Part shown: positions 34,285 through 50,228 of the stretch, one piece after another
Position numbering within the stretch: position 1 is the stretch's first letter
How the letters are laid out: each line of letters starts with the position of its first letter
Source of the DNA: Lithobates sylvaticus
Lineage: Eukaryota > Chordata > Amphibia > Anura > Ranidae
Reading direction: 5' to 3'
NCBI GenBank assembly: GCA_028564925.1
Contig: CM053030.1
Location: 376,992,945-377,056,944, forward strand
Length of the DNA stretch: 64,000 bases
Notes under the pieces: generated by a model
Database searches by the model: none
Told to the model about the DNA's origin: nothing
Seen by the model: only the letters and a program-made list of their open reading frames with translations
Made by a program: the position numbers and the translations under genes

Positions 34285-36030
34285 TGTATCTTCTAGAGAG
34301 CTGTGCTTCTCCTCTCGAAATTTTCTGTAGCTGATGGTGCATCCTCACTTTAACATCATCATATTTTAACTTTGGACTTTTAGTCTTTTTATCTTTGTTT
34401 TTACTGTTTAAAGAGACTTTACAGTGATTGGTCTTTCGCGCCATCTTACTCCCTGTGTGTTTTTATTCCCCTCATCATGATGTTGCATCTCCTTCACTGC
34501 CCAGTCACAGGTTGGGGTAAATCTAGGATGATTTGGGGTCAGATGAGGGGGGTTGTATGATGCTAGCCATTAGACTAAGGACATGTGGCAGCAGAATAAA
34601 GTGCTGCACTGGAAATCTCTAAGTTAAAGATGAATATTATTATTTTAACCGAAAAAAGCTGATTTTGTTATTTTATCTTTTAATGGGCTTGTCATATTAT
34701 CTTGTAATTTTTGGCTGGAGTCTTGCTTTATAATGTGCAAGCAATTAATGGAATTGCAAAATTGTTAATTCTTTTTTTGGATTAAACCTGCTGTATAATT
34801 TATTGATAAAAATTGCTCTGTATTAAGCTGAAAATTCCAACATGGATTAATTAAAACAATCCACGATTCCCCAAAGCACCCAAACAATGCATCACAAACA
34901 GGTCTCCACAAGAGATAAATGTGAACCATCTGTGGGTTGTAGTGTGTTGCAAAAAAAAGTGCATGTTCAGTAATATACAGTATGTGTTGTGGGTTAACCT
35001 TGCATTTATGGCACAGTATGCTAAAAAGGGGATATTCCTACAGTGCAAGAAAGAGGAAAAATAACTCTGAAAACAAAGTTGCAGCAGATGAACTGAATTA
35101 GGCAAATCCTCCACAAGTAATAAGTAAAAAAATACAATCAGTGCTTGCAAAAATGCATAAAAGTCACCAACTATCCCAAAAGCATAAGGAATCTAACTTC
35201 TATTGCAATAATATATGCAGGTGGATGTTAGAACACTGCAACGATTACAAAAGTATCTCATAGCGCTGCACAGGAATAAATGTAATAAACTCACTCACGT
35301 TCTGCTGTCCATTTCTTGATCAACTACTGGGCGGGCACAGGGAAAGAGGGGTGGGAGGATGCAGAGCTGATCCACCCTCGTGTGGAGGGGGCTGTGCTCT
35401 GTACGGAACACTCAGATGCCCTGTGACAGGTGCAGCCAACATCCCTGTCCCAGGACACATTGCCGGCTCACAGAACTAAGGTTCCTGCGCTTCTCCTGGG
35501 CTGTTAATCCAGCCCCCTCCGGAGCCACCCAAGGAGTAGCACTGGGCCAACTGTGGAACTGCACATGCACATTTCCCAGCTGGGAGCACAGCAGCCTTTT
35601 TTTTATGAAGAGCACCCTGGGGGGTAATTGCATCCCTGCCCCTGCACCCTGTAGCAGTAAAATTGCTATAGAGTGGTTGGCAAGCAGTTAAAAATGTGAA
35701 GATACATGATGACCCCATTCCTAAACTTTGTATAAACTCTTGCTACCAATAAACCATCTCAGCCCCAGCTCCTGAAAGACATAGTCATACCAATACATCT
35801 CTGAAACCAAAGGTATAGATAATTTTTTAACTTGCTGACCCCTCATACCTATAATAATCAGTTTTCTTTTGTTTGACTTTTTAAAGGCTGTCATGGGTAG
35901 ACATTGCATGTTTAAAGTAGTATTAGCTATTAGTAGTAGCAGTAGCTTTGGCTGCAAGCTTAGGTTGGAGCAGTATTATTACATTTGTGGTATGTTTTAC
36001 TTGATTTAATCTGGACTGAGGTGTGAATGC
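34285..36030. other. intronic sequence with an unassigned small frame and a GC-rich repeat fragment
   Basis: A lysine-rich minus-strand frame (34253-34444, starting MARKTNHCKVSLNSKNKDKK) overlaps the foldback end and could be a LINE ORF1 start, but this is unproven. A GC-rich piece at 35330-35690 ends GGTTGGCAAGCAGTTAA, resembling the end of the family K copy at 48699. Nothing else was recognised. Confidence 0.35.
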
Positions 36031-36036
36031 CCCCCT

Positions 36037-36119
36037 AAAAAATATTAGAACAATATTGCTCCATCACATAAAATTCCCCCAATTTTATGTGATGGAGCAA
36101 TATTGTTCTAATATTTTTT
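36037..36119. repeat. perfect hairpin, 39-bp arms, 5-base loop
   Basis: The arms 36037-36075 (AAAAAATATTAGAACAATAT and onward) and 36081-36119 are exact reverse complements around a CCCCC loop. No flanking duplications were seen. It may be a recent quasi-palindrome correction or a small inverted insertion; transcribed from either strand it would form an 83-nt RNA hairpin. Confidence 0.9.
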
Positions 36120-36124
36120 TCTGG

Positions 36125-37860
36125 TTTAGGGTTAGGTGTGCTTATATGTATATTTGATTAATTTTTCATATGAATACATTTATTTTTGATATTTGTTGGG
36201 GTTGTAGCGCTGAGAGGTGTCTGGAAACACAATTCTGTCATTTTATTTTTAATTATTATATGTTATTATATTATTTAAATAATTATATATTATATATTAT
36301 TATATGTAGCGGGGACATCCACCTGCATTTATTGGGGATGAGCACATTGCCCACCACACCTGTTGGTCCCAAATATATGTTATTTATTAATGTAGAACTA
36401 TTCCATGTAAAAAAATATATGCCACAGCATTTAATCATAAGTGCATCTGCAAATCCTCCCACAAACTCCCATAAATATCTGATGAGCATGCCACTGAAGT
36501 CCACCTAATACAACTTCCTGTAATGGTGTGGCAATGTTGCTACACTGCTCCTGTTGTAAGAACATAGTTGCCATGATCATGTAGGTAGTGCCAGCTTGCA
36601 GTACAGTGGGATGAAAAAATGCTGCAGCGGACATGGCTATCAGCATTGCGACTTCTGATTCACAAAACCTGCATCTTGCAAGTCAGCACCTGGCCACACC
36701 TTAGTCTGCCCATTGCTTTCTGGATTGACAGCACTGCCACTGTTTCTGAAACTCTGCCACCATGAGCTGCAATGTATTGGAATCTGAGCACGTGAGACTC
36801 AAATGAAGGAGGATTTGGATCAGTTAGGAAAGATAAGGGATTTTTTTAGTGTGCATCACATAGTAAATGCAATTGGTACTTTTAGTTGTGCTTTAAGCCT
36901 TTTCACCATATTACACAAATAGTTTCTAAATTATAAAGAAAATGCATTACCATGGCAATTTATCTAGAAAAAAATACAATCTGCAGCTATCTAAGGGACT
37001 CTTTCTGCAGTACATTTCCGATTTTACAAGCCCCTTAAGCAGTACACGGGTTAAAGAGGTTACGATATCACTTTATTAAAAAGGGGAATTGAGACATTAA
37101 ACTGCATAGATGAACAGATGGTTTAATTTAAACCGACATGTAATAATTACTAACAATTTAACCTGCAATCGGCATAGACTTTCTTTGAAAATCCCCGAAC
37201 CACTACGTATGCTTGCTAACATTTCCCCTTAAAGTGTGTTTTGCTAAAGGAAATATTTGAAAGGCTTAAATGACATAGGCGTTTTTATTTTGACTAAACA
37301 CTCCATATGTATAATTATGCATAGGCTTGGCTAAATAATTCTGGCAGCATGTACAGAGAGGAGAGTTAACAAATACTGTGGATAAACAAAAACATTGGGA
37401 TGAATTATATTCCTATGTGGACTTCTGCACTTGTGGTGATAATTGTTAATAACAGGAAGAGCATTACCACCTGCAGTGGCTTTGACATGCGGCCATCCCT
37501 AAAGCTAATAACTATCAGGCTTTTTATTCCCATTTTCCCTTATAAGTTAACAGACTGACATTCTTGGCACCAAACTTACAAAGAGGTGCTAATAAATTTG
37601 AAAGATGCATTAAAACTGGCATTAAAATTAGCACATACTAAATCAAACCATCCACTGGGGAGCAATATTTATCTTTTTACAAATATTATTAGAATACTAT
37701 GCTGCTGGCAGCAATGATTTTAACACTGCTTAGTCATTTTTACATGTATAAGTAAAGGACCATAATAGTGAGCATATTGGCTATGTCTGCTGTATTATGG
37801 GCCTAACAAAGTAGGCCGCACTCTTTAAAAGATAAGTGTACTTTCAGACAAAGTCCTTTT
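36125..37860. other. intronic sequence, nothing recognised
   Basis: AT-rich and apparently unique. No coding motifs or repeat ends recognised. Confidence 0.4.
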
Positions 37861-38089
37861 TGCCGTCCCCTATCTCAGATACTGTATATACTTACCTGAG
37901 TAGCCCTCTCTTTCTTTTTTTGGGGGCAAGGGTTATGAGAAACCTGTAGGTAAATAAGAGAGCCAGAAACTTCACTAAGTGGAAAAGGGGGTTTGGTAAT
38001 AAAGTTGTTGCCTCCTCCCAGGATAGGGACAGGGATTCTTTTCCTGAAAAAGGGGGGAGGGTTGGGACTTTGAATGAAGTGTGTGTGGT

Positions 38090-38420
38090 GGAGCCAAACA
38101 AATCCACATACGTGTGAACATCTGTATATTTATTAGAAAACCAAATATGACATAAATAGAACAATATAACATGCATAAAGGCATACAACGTATTAAATAT
38201 ACATAGTAGGATTTGTAACCAACATGACACATACACAATAAAAAAAAAGACATCATGATCCCCCAGGTAAATGAACATTGTTATTTGATCAGGTATAATA
38301 AAAAAATTATTAAAACCATCTAGAATAGTTGATATCAAGTGGATGCATCAAAATGGTCTTGACGCGTTTCATACCATAAGGAGCAAGTGCATCGATGTTC
38401 TGATGGGAGATAAAATTCAC
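38090..38420 (-). mobile_element. ACGCGT-type repeat
   Basis: Minus-strand order: GAAACGCGTC (complement of 38361-38370), about 230 bp of T-rich sequence, then AATAAATATAC (complement of 38124-38134). This is the same layout as the units near 33210 and 44876. A 148-codon minus frame across it (37892-38338) is hydrophobic by composition and matches no family known to me. Confidence 0.45.
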
Positions 38421-38639
38421 CAAAGTGATCTAATATAACTACCAACTGGGAGGATAGAAGTAATTGACAAAAATGGCTAGCCATAACTGAGAATACTCAC
38501 ATAATACCTGATATTGAGACCGTGTGATACCACATGCCGGGGGTCGCTAGATAGAGGTTCTGCTCTCTAACTATCCACTCAATTACTATTACAAGCAGTG
38601 AAAGGGGGTGTCCCCTCCCTCCCGCTTTCTTATATGACT

Positions 38640-39785
38640 TGCTTAACATACCCTTAACACCCCCAGTAACCAGCCATTACACACCTACCCCATCCTTCTC
38701 AGAGCGTTGGATAGTCAAATCTCAATCCTTAAAATCCAACACTGGCATACATATGGGATAAATTCCCTAATCGACCTCAGACCCCAGAAATCACTGAAAG
38801 CATTTAGTGCCCCCCCGAAACAAATTCAGTCTACCTATCTCCGAGACCTACAACTATATGAGGATAAGCCACTTCCTCGAAACCTCTAACCTCCCTTCTA
38901 CAGTCCATATACCTGAAACATTCCACAGATTCTACTCCCAACCCATATATCCAAAGCATGGTATCTCCACAATGTACGAAGCCCTAAATGACCAACGACC
39001 ATACTCCCAAAAAAACAACCTTTCAAAATGGGAAGCAGAACTAAATGTCAAGGCGACCCCTAATATGTGGCAAAGGGCCTTCAAATCCACTAACGCAGCA
39101 TCCCACTGCTCTAACCACTGGGAAAACTATCAGAAAACTGTGCATAGGTGGTATCTAACACCCTACAGGTTATCAAAAATATACTCAAACTCGCCTAATA
39201 CCTGTTGAAGGGCCTATGGCAGCGTGGGTACTATAACACACCTCCTCTGGTTTTGCAGATCCCTTAGCTCCTTTTGGAGACAAATCTTTTCCCTAATATT
39301 CTCTATATCACAAATACCCTCAAAGCCTTCTCCGGAATTAGCTCTACTCCACCAGGGTATAGAAAAATTTACGTCCAGATCAAGAGTAGCAATAATACAT
39401 CTTTTACTTGCAGCAAAGTTAAATATCACCAGACAATGGAAAACTACAAACCCCTCTTCCCCGGCATCCACTCTTTCAGACCTCAATCTCCAGTGTAAGA
39501 TGGAGAGAATAGTAGCCAGGAATTTTACTGTGTTTGATTGCTATGCTGGTAACCCCTCCTCTTCATACTCCCCTTTACCCCCCACCACCCTTCTGAAGCC
39601 ATCTCCATTATTGCCTCCAGGTATAGTCATATCCTTACAACCTAGTCTGAATTTGACTACTTGTTCTGCATATGTTTCATGAGTTGACATTAACTTCATG
39701 CTCCAGTTGGAACATCTGTCAAAATATTACATGAATTAATAACGATGTATGTCAAAACTTTTAATAAAGAATATTTACAAATTAA
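38640..39785 (+). mobile_element. L1-type LINE, 3' end
   Basis: The frame 38807-39208 reads MWQRAFKSTNAASHCSNHWE and then HRWYLTPYRLSKIYSN. The next frame (39224-39682) reads GTITHLLWFCRSLSSFWRQI and MERIVARNFTVFDCY. Together these are the C-terminal region of L1 ORF2 including the YRWYLTP...LHKMYP and cysteine/histidine blocks. The 3' end has AATAAAG at 39764-39770. It differs from the two other L1 pieces, so it is a separate lineage or age. Antisense to the host gene. Confidence 0.78.
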
Positions 39786-39789
39786 AAGT

Positions 39790-40300
39790 ATCTGTTAGTG
39801 TCAGAATGTCTGCCGCAATATTGCAGTCCCCATATAAGTCACGGATGGTCGCCATTACTAGTAACTAAATAAATAATAAAAATAAATAAAAATATCCCAT
39901 AATTTGTAAAGGCTATAACTTTTGCGCAAACCAATTAATATACACTTATTGGGACTGTGTTTTACAAAAAATATGTAGCAGAATACATATTATCCTAAAT
40001 TGATGAAGAAATTAAATTTTTTCAAATTTTTATTGGATATGTTTTATAGCAGAAAGTAAAAAAAAGTATTTTTTTCAAAATTGTCAGACTTTTTTGTTTA
40101 TAGCACAAAAAATAAAAGCTGCAGAGGTGATCAAATACCCCCAAAAGAAAGCTCTATTTGTGGGAAAAAAGGGACAACAATTTTATTTGGGTACAGTGTC
40201 GCACAACCACTCAATTGTCAGTCAAAGCAACGCAATGCTGTATCGCAAAAATCGACCTGGTCAGGAAGGAGACAAAACCTTCCGGAGCTGAAGTGGTAAA
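39790..40300 (+). mobile_element. family K-like TTAA element fragment (copy 2)
   Basis: Contains CTATAACTTTTGCGCAAACC, then GTTTATAGCACAAAAAATAA and AAGAAAGCTCTATTTGTGGG, all recurring in the other family K copies, and ends GCTGAAGTGGTAAA where the family normally has AAGTGGTTAA. The left limit is uncertain. Confidence 0.5.
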
Positions 40301-40304
40301 TCTA

Positions 40305-40935
40305 GTAAAAGCTTGGGGTTTCTGCAGCAGGTGTTTTCCTATTTCTTTGCAAAATGAACACCTTTTCCACCTGATTTATTAGTTTATGCAGTTCATAAAT
40401 GCTTTCAATATACACAAGTGACTTTATTGTTAAGAGCTATTATATTAGGTAATATTTCTGTAATAAAACACAAAAATCATTTTCATGTGATTAACCTGTC
40501 ACTGAAATTTGAATATATTTTTGTTTTCTTTTCAAAACTCTATAGGTATAAACTTAATTGAAAATAAGTGATGAAACAAGGTTGCTTAATTAAAATTCAT
40601 TAGAGCTACTTGGTACTTGTAATTACCAGTGATACCTGTTCCGTGTAGTAAACAAGTTGACAAGCTTGTAATATATGTTTTTTTATGTAAAATTTAAAGT
40701 ATTGCATCCTACAACCGCTCTTAGGCCCCCTGTACATGGGTAAGGTTTACTACACAATAATGGTGATTCTCATAATGTTGTAAGCTTTCAATGTGAAGCA
40801 TAAACACTCTAAATAGTGGACCATGGAAGAGCAATACAAATGAAACAAGTGATCAGACCAGTTAGAATTTTTTGAACAATATTCTATTATATTCCAATGG
40901 CACAGGATTCACACAGTTTCATGATCCGGGGAATA
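40305..40935. other. intronic sequence, nothing recognised
   Basis: AT-rich, no gene or repeat end seen. Confidence 0.4.
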
Positions 40936-40939
40936 CCTA

Positions 40940-41765
40940 CCGTATTTATCGGCGTATAACACGCACCGGCGTATAACACGCACCCCAAGTTTAGGAGGGC
41001 ATTTTAAGGAAAAAAAGTTTTAGGAGGGGAGTTCAGGGAAAAAAAAAAAAAACTTACATTTAAGCGTCATTTGCAGCTTGCCCAGCGTCATTGCAGCCTT
41101 GGCCAGCGTCATTGCAGCTTGCCCAGCGTCATTGCAGCTTGCCCGCGTCATTGCAGCCATGCCCAGCGTCATTGCAGCCATGCCCAGCATCATTGCAGCC
41201 TTGCCCAGGGTCATTGCAGCCTTGCCCAGCATCATTGCAGCCTTGCCCAGGGTCATTGCAGCCTTGCCCAGCATCATTGCAGCCTTGCCCAGCATCATTG
41301 CAGCCTTGCCCGGGGTCATTGCAGCCATGCCCAGCGACATTGTACCTTGCCAGCGTCATTGCAGCCATGCCCAGCGACATTAGAAGTCCGGTCCGGGTTT
41401 AAATTTCCCGCCGCCGAGACTCTGTCGCGCGCGCCCCCGAAAAAGTCCGAGGCGCGGCCGAAAAAGACCGAAGCGGCCCCGGAAAAGGCCGAGCCGACTG
41501 TTCAGCTCCGATCGCGGTCCCGCCTCCCAGGGAGGTGGGACTCCGAGCAGAGCCGAACAGTCTGCTCGGTCTATTCCGGCGCGGCTTCGGGTTTTTTCGG
41601 CCGCGCCTCGGTCTTTTTCGGCGGCGCTCGCTATTTTTCGGCGGCGCTTGCCATTTTTGACATTTTTGAAATTTTTTTTTTGGGGTATAGGCGTATAACA
41701 CGCACCCACGACTTTCCCCCGATTTTTAGGGGGAAAAAGTGCGTGTTATATGCCGATAAATACGG
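40940..41765 (+). mobile_element. GC-rich TIR element with internal array (family N, copy 2)
   Basis: Ends CCGTATTTATCGGCGTATAA and its complement finishing CGATAAATACGG, flanked by TA at 40938-40939 and 41766-41767. ACACGCACC is repeated near both ends. Inside are a 21-bp minisatellite (41065-41390) and a CpG-dense segment (41400-41650). A 315-codon frame (41071-42018) runs through the array into flanking sequence and has no domain. Confidence 0.8.
41065..41390 (+). repeat. 21-bp minisatellite of family N copy 2
   Basis: About 14 units of GTCATTGCAGCCTTGCCCAG with variants (CATGCC, GGGTC, GCATC). Unit length divides by three, so all frames stay open on both strands; these frames are not genes. 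Confidence 0.9.
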
Positions 41766-41771
41766 TAATTG

Positions 41772-41895
41772 CTTTTGGGGGATCAGGAATGAGTTATTTT
41801 CCTCACTAGAGCACATTGTATCAGGCTTTATGGGTTTTTTCTTGCCTTCCTCTGGATCAACTGTGGGTATAGGATTGCATATATTGAGGTTTTCA
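41772..41895 (+). mobile_element. CR1/L2-type LINE 3' UTR, part 1
   Basis: GGGGGATCAGGAATGAGTTA, then CTTGCCTTCCTCTGGATCAA matches the conserved 3' UTR theme of anuran L2/CR1-like LINEs as recalled. The expected last part (GGTTGGACAGAATGGACATG, then TTTTTCAACC...ACTATGTAACT) is found 3.2 kb further on at 45091-45150. Confidence 0.45.
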
Positions 41896-42486
41896 ATGTG
41901 TGTGTATTTTTTCTATAAGGCTCTACTGCTGTTCTATAGTCCAGCTTTGACATCCATTTCCTCCATTTACTATTGGGCTTTACTTATTTTATATTATAAA
42001 TGGAGGTCTATTTTGTAGACTTCTATATATTATACACTTTATTACACAGTATATTTTACATCGGACTTTCTCTCTTTAGGCTTCTTTCCAGTGCCATAAA
42101 CACGGGGTTTCTATTTGCTCAGATTTCTTGCATTTTTTGCATTTTTTTGCATCTTTTTGCATTTTTTTTTTTGCATTTTTTTACATTCATGTGTCTCTAA
42201 TAACACGGGAACTCCATATATACATATATTTCCTGATCATATACATATATATTTTTTGGTCACATATTGCCGTCACATTGAATCGCTGTATGTATATCCC
42301 GTTCCTTTTTATTACATTCATTGCATTCTGTGTCATATACACAGTTCATCAATACAGACTCGCAGGTTTCATTACACAGGTTTATTTGGGGTTCCAATTA
42401 AAATTAATGTAGTGTTACTATCATATTTTGAATTATATTTAATTATTCAAAAAAAAACACTTAGACTCCTTCAGGGTACCTATATA

Positions 42487-44108
<1,622 letters not shown>

Positions 44109-47100
44109 TATATGTATTTTTATATATATTCTATGTGTGTATATATTCTTACATATATTTTTTACTTTTTACATGCTATGTTCCATATGCCACAGCACAG
44201 CCTGAATGGTTATATAGATCCTAATCTACCATTGTTTTAAATCTTATTGCAGTGACAGATGTGGAATCCTTTTTTACACTCCTAATGCGATTTTGTGTTG
44301 TGCTGCATTTTGGAATTTTGACACTTTTGGTTTTACCTCAAATATCTACGTGGGTTGTTCTTCATTGTATACGTTATCCCGTTTTTTCATATTGGAAGTT
44401 TGTGTTGGCCTCTTTTGTATCATCTTTTACCCATTCCCATTTTGGATGTTATGTACATATTCTTCAGACTTAATTATGTTCTTCTGTTTTTGAATTGTGC
44501 ATATACCCTTGTTTTTGCAGCCTTTATTCAGTGGACCACAATGTTGACACCTACGTTTTTGTACACATACTTATTTTCTTTGTATGTATTTTTCTGTATT
44601 TTTGTATTAACCACACATTTATATACATTTTATTGGCATGTAATTTGTTGTTGGTCTTTATCCTGGCTGTCCTACCCATACCTTTATTCCAATTGTTTTT
44701 TCTTTTGGGATTTGGGTGTGGGCTGCTGCAGCCAGGTGACATCTTTTGAATGCAATCACCAGAATGATTAAGCTGTAGTGCCCTGATTGGCTGTTCAGTC
44801 AATGTCGGTCACCTGACCTTAGCTATATATATTTTTTTGCATTCTATCTTTAGCTATGACTAAGCGCCTTTGAGGCGTGAAACGCGTAAGCTACTGTTGC
44901 TGTTTTGCTTTATCGCATGAGGATGGATTTTATCCTTTGCCTAATAAAGAAGTTTTTGCTGAAGTGCGGCCATCCAGACTTCCCTTTTTCCTCTCTGTTG
45001 TGAGCAGAGCCTGCACCAGCTGTACCGAATCAGGGTGGACATCACTTTGCCTCCAGACTCAGAGCGGTATTCATATTCTTATTTTTCGTATGTAGGTTGG
45101 ACAGAATGGACATGTATCTTTTTCAACCAGACTAACTATGTAACTATAGGATTTTTTTCACAGCAGAAGCAGGTTGCCTTTAGGCTTTCTCTCTCTAATT
45201 CAAACTCCCTATGGGACATTTTTAACGGGCAGTAGGGAGGGGGAAGGATTATAGGTATATAACAAAAAGATGGAAAGGGAACAAACCAAATAAAGGTACA
45301 CCACAATATTGTCGGGTATTTATCTACACACTCAGATTGAGTGGGACTCAGTGGCCAAGAAGAGCATATGAAAAATTGTGCACTGTGCCAGAGAGAGGAC
45401 ACAGTACCAAGTACCACACAGAAAGTGTCCAGGGAAATAATAACCAAAAAATGCATTAATAATCTAATTGAATTTATTGAAAAAAATAACCAATTTGATA
45501 TAACATTTTTTTGCAGGAATCCTACACCTAACACCATATATAGACAACGTTGTCTGGGGACAAAAAACAACCAACAACACACACAGAACAGAGCATATGA
45601 CACCACCAAAACATACAAATACACCAATGGAGCACTATGGATGAGTGCAGATGGAAGTGACCGCACCACCAGCCAGGTAGTCTTATCGGATATAATAAAG
45701 GCAACGGCTGTTGCAAAAATCAAAAAAATCCAAAGAAAACAAATCCATAGCTGAAGGAAAGGCTGCTATAGTGGAACAATCCTGGGGATGGGGAGAGGGT
45801 AAAGGACTGGAGTAACAAATGCGTATCCGTAGACACTGTAAAATCTACTGAACTGTGAATGACCTGAAAACAAATGGAGTCAGGTATTCACTGGGAAAGC
45901 ATGGTGGATGGATATCCATTCCCAGATGACTGCACAGTAATCAGAGTTGGTAAATACAACAGTTCAATGGGCAGAAGAGATATGTGGATTGCGAATTAGT
46001 AACTCAAAGCCATCAGGAGACTGTGAAAGCAGCACTATGCAGCACAGCTGAAACAGTTGATCAAGGCTCCCATGATCTCTCCTCGTGGCTGTGTTTCAAA
46101 ACATACAAACTCCAAAGGAAATCACTCACGGAGTATGAAGAGTGGAGAGATACTGCTGGGATTGCTAGCTAGTTGCTGCACAATAGCACCGACTCCTGTA
46201 TCCTGTGTTCCTGAAACAAAGCCCATACCATGGACCGAAATGGCTCCATTCCCGTCCATGGTATGGGCTATGCTTCAGGAACACAGGAGCTTAGAGCAAT
46301 AATATGAGCCACTATGTAATAATCTAGTGTACCAGATCAAGTTGCAAGAGGAATTCTGATTATTTGCTTTGTGTTAATGTACTTTGGATATTATCATTGC
46401 TCTTGGCACTATGTTGTTTAGCAATGGGATCATGGCTAGCTATAGTTGGGCAAAATAATATGGAAAGCTCAACATTTTTTAAATGGTTCTTGAATTGGCC
46501 ACCACAATTCAGTTTTCAAGTATTTAGGTCCGAATTTTAGAAAAAAAAAATAAAGACAGCATGACAGGGAGATTTGCTGTCTTGTAGTCAATAAACACAT
46601 TGGTTTTATGCTTTAGATGCCTAGCATGGTTGCATTGTTTCTTGTTCATTTTACACATTTTTTTTTCTTGCTCATTATCTTAAACTTTAACCAATTGACC
46701 TGCAGAAGGTTTTACCCCTTCATGACCAGGGCATTTTTTGATATTCAGCACTGTGCTACTTTAACTGGCAATTGCTCGGTCACGCAACACTGTATGCAAA
46801 TTACATGTATATCATTTTGTCCACACAAATAGAGTTTTTTGGTGGTATTTAATCACTACTGTTTTTTTTTGCTATATAAGTGAAAAACTATTAAGAATTA
46901 TTTTTTCCAAGTGTCTGTTATAAAATTCTGCAAATCTTTCTTTATAAATGTAGGCCACAATGTGTTCTGCTACATTTCTTTGGTAACAATAACCCAAATC
47001 AGTTGTGATCTGGGGTAGCTCTGAAATGACCACCAGCCAGTGTGGTAAAAGCAAATCAGTTGATTTTTTTGAATCACAGATACATAATAAGATTTACTTC

Positions 47101-50100
47101 AGCAAAAGTCAATAAACAATCCAAATCCTGGTATCACAAAACTAAACCACAGGCTCACCACCAATCTTTGGTCCTATACAAGAGTTAGGTTCCTCCATAG
47201 TAAGGGTGCCATGCAGGCCATAATGAGGGTTAGTAGCCCAAGTCTCAGCTTGTCTGAAGGCTCACACTTGCCACACAGCTTGTAAGTCTCTATTTCAATA
47301 ATTTCCCAGACACCGGTGCTTATTTCCCTCTGCTGCCTTTCATGTCTCCCTCACCTTGGACTTAACCCCTTCAGGATCAAAGTCCTGGTAGTCAGGTTTT
47401 GGAGGATCTTCCCACTCAAGTCTTTTTGAACATCCGAAGTCCCGGGTCCCTAATACAGTACACCCTCTGTAGAGCACCACACTCAATGGGCTTCTTCTGT
47501 AGGGGACAATCAGTCTAGATATGGCTCTGGGAGTGACCCCACCAGCACAGCATGCCCTCATTCTTTTTTGCCAGAGATGCTGGAGTGGTCGCTCTTTGAC
47601 TCCCTGGTTTATGGATGGCTTGGCTCTCCTCACTGGCAAGGGTCCTCGGGGTCTGGCAGATCCCTGCACCACAGTGTATCTCTCGACTATTTCCACTAGT
47701 TTATCTGCTGTCTTGGGGGTCCCCATGACTCACACAGTGCTGAAGGTCATTTGGCATCGACCTCTGATACCGATCTAACACGAACTGCTCCACCTTCTTC
47801 TGGGGACCGTCAACACCTTGGGCTACAGCCATTTCTTGACCAGCTGAATCAGGTCGTACATCTGAGCCCTTGGCCGACAATAAGGGTGATACCTTTAGCA
47901 GTGTATCCTTTGGGCCTGCATAGCAGTAGTCACCCCATGACAGGCCAGGATTTCTTGCTGGGCTATCGCGCTTTGAGACAGGGCATATCTGATTTCTTGG
48001 GACCCTAAAATGACAGGAAATGCCCCCCAAATGACCCATTTTTGAAAAAAAAACAGCCCAGGTACTTTGTAAGAGGAATGGCAAGTTTTTTTTAAGTTGA
48101 AATTCTTTGTCACAATTTCTTGGAAAATTAAGAAATTAATATTTTTTTTCACAATTTTATTTTTTTACATACTGTCACCAGTGCAGTACAGTGCCATCAT
48201 ATGACTAATATGACTAATGACTGATATGACTGATATGGCAATGATTGGTTGATACTGACTGGTGACAGTAATAAAAAAAAGATTCATTATTATTGCTTAT
48301 AACCGTGATGATCACTGTTATAAGCAATAGTTAACTGTCATGAATAGGTTTACATTCATGACAGCTTGCTTACTGTTGTGATGTTTGTTTGGCCACAGCT
48401 AATCACATGGCACAGGGTGCTGTGATTGGTTTGTTATATCTGTTAGCCAATCACAGCATCACAACATTAAGCAAGCAGTTCATGAATGAAAACCATTCAT
48501 GACCGTTTGCATACATAATATCATGTGATCGCTATGATAGGTCATATCGATCACATGATACCCCTGCCACTCACCGGAGTTGGGCCACAGGATTATGCAG
48601 CTGCATGCCCCAGGGGGATGCACTAGTGCGACATTTGAGTGCCTATCCTGTAGCTGCCACCCATCCACAGTAAATGTACTGTGGGTGGGCAGTAAGCAGT
48701 TAAAATAAGACAAACACAATATGCATCTATTTGGAGCTTTCTAAAATAATGTCTTTTAAAAATGTAACAGTTTTGATATATCCCAACAGATTGGCCAGTG
48801 CCATCTTCATATAGCAGAATGCAAAAAACATTGTGCAAACTGTTGGTGCTATATAAATCCTGTATAATAATTAGAAAGACAGCTATTCAAGGTTATGTAA
48901 CCATTATGCTGCGTACACACGATCGGACATTCCGACAATGCAATCCTGGATTTATTTCGGACGGATGTTGGCTTAAACTTGTCTTGCATACACACGGTCG
49001 CACAAATGTCGTCGGAAATTCCTAAAGTCAAGAACGCGGTGACGTACAACACGTACGACGAGCCGAGAAAAATTTATTTCAATAGCCAGTGCGGGTCTTC
49101 TGCTTCATTCCGAGCATGTGTGGAATTTTATGCGTCGGAATTGTGTACACACAATCGAAATTTGAGAACCAGCTCTAAAAATGTCAGATGGAGCCTACAC
49201 GTGTTCGGAATTCCCGACAACAAGCTCCCATCTAACATTTGTTGTCGGAAAATCTGATCGTGTGTATGCGGCATTAGTGTAATTTGTTATGTGTGCAGCT
49301 GATATTGTATAAATGTGTATCATGAGCACAGTGCACACAATCGCATATTACTACGATTAACATAAAGTAAAAGTTATACTGTATTTTTCATGATTGCATT
49401 CATTGCAGTGCCTACTTAAAAATTGCATTACTTTACCATTTTTAAATACTTGCTTGTCGATCTATTTTTTTTGTATTAAATAAAGTAAATGGAAATATAT
49501 CACAATAGATTGAGCATTAGAGGCATCTTTATATTTGACTCCACTTCAATCTCATGTAGCATTGCTGTCCATTTATATTATCTGACAAATTATCTCTAAA
49601 TACACACGCTTAAATAAAAAAAGTCCAAAAATAGAAGATAGAAAAACTTATCATGACAAATATCTTATAATCTGATCACACATTATTGGGTTTATTTTTA
49701 CTTAGATCTGAGACACAAAATCACATTTAGCAACGTATTGGGGCTCTAGCTTACAGTTGCCCACAGACATAAAAGGTAGTCAGATGTCCAAGTATGATGA
49801 TCTGTCCATCCTCGGGCATCTTACCAGCGGGTCCCTATACATAAACGACTGTGTCATGTTTAGACCAAGAGGACGGTGGGTGTAAATACTTCTTGGTGTC
49901 ATTATCTTGGGAAAAAGCAATAGAAATGAGCCAGCAATCTAATGGGTCCAATAGTTTTTTTTCTTTGAAAGTATTGGGCAGCAGAGATGTCTCAAGGACA
50001 TGTGACCCAAAAACAGCTAGGTCAAGCAACTCCTCTCAAGTTAATGGGTACCTTAAAACAACACATGCAATGGTATCTAATGGCTCAAGGAAATGTATAC

Positions 50101-50150
50101 AACATAAACATCAATGGACTGGTTTTTCAGTGTATCCTTCATCCCTCCAG

Positions 50151-50228
<78 letters not shown>
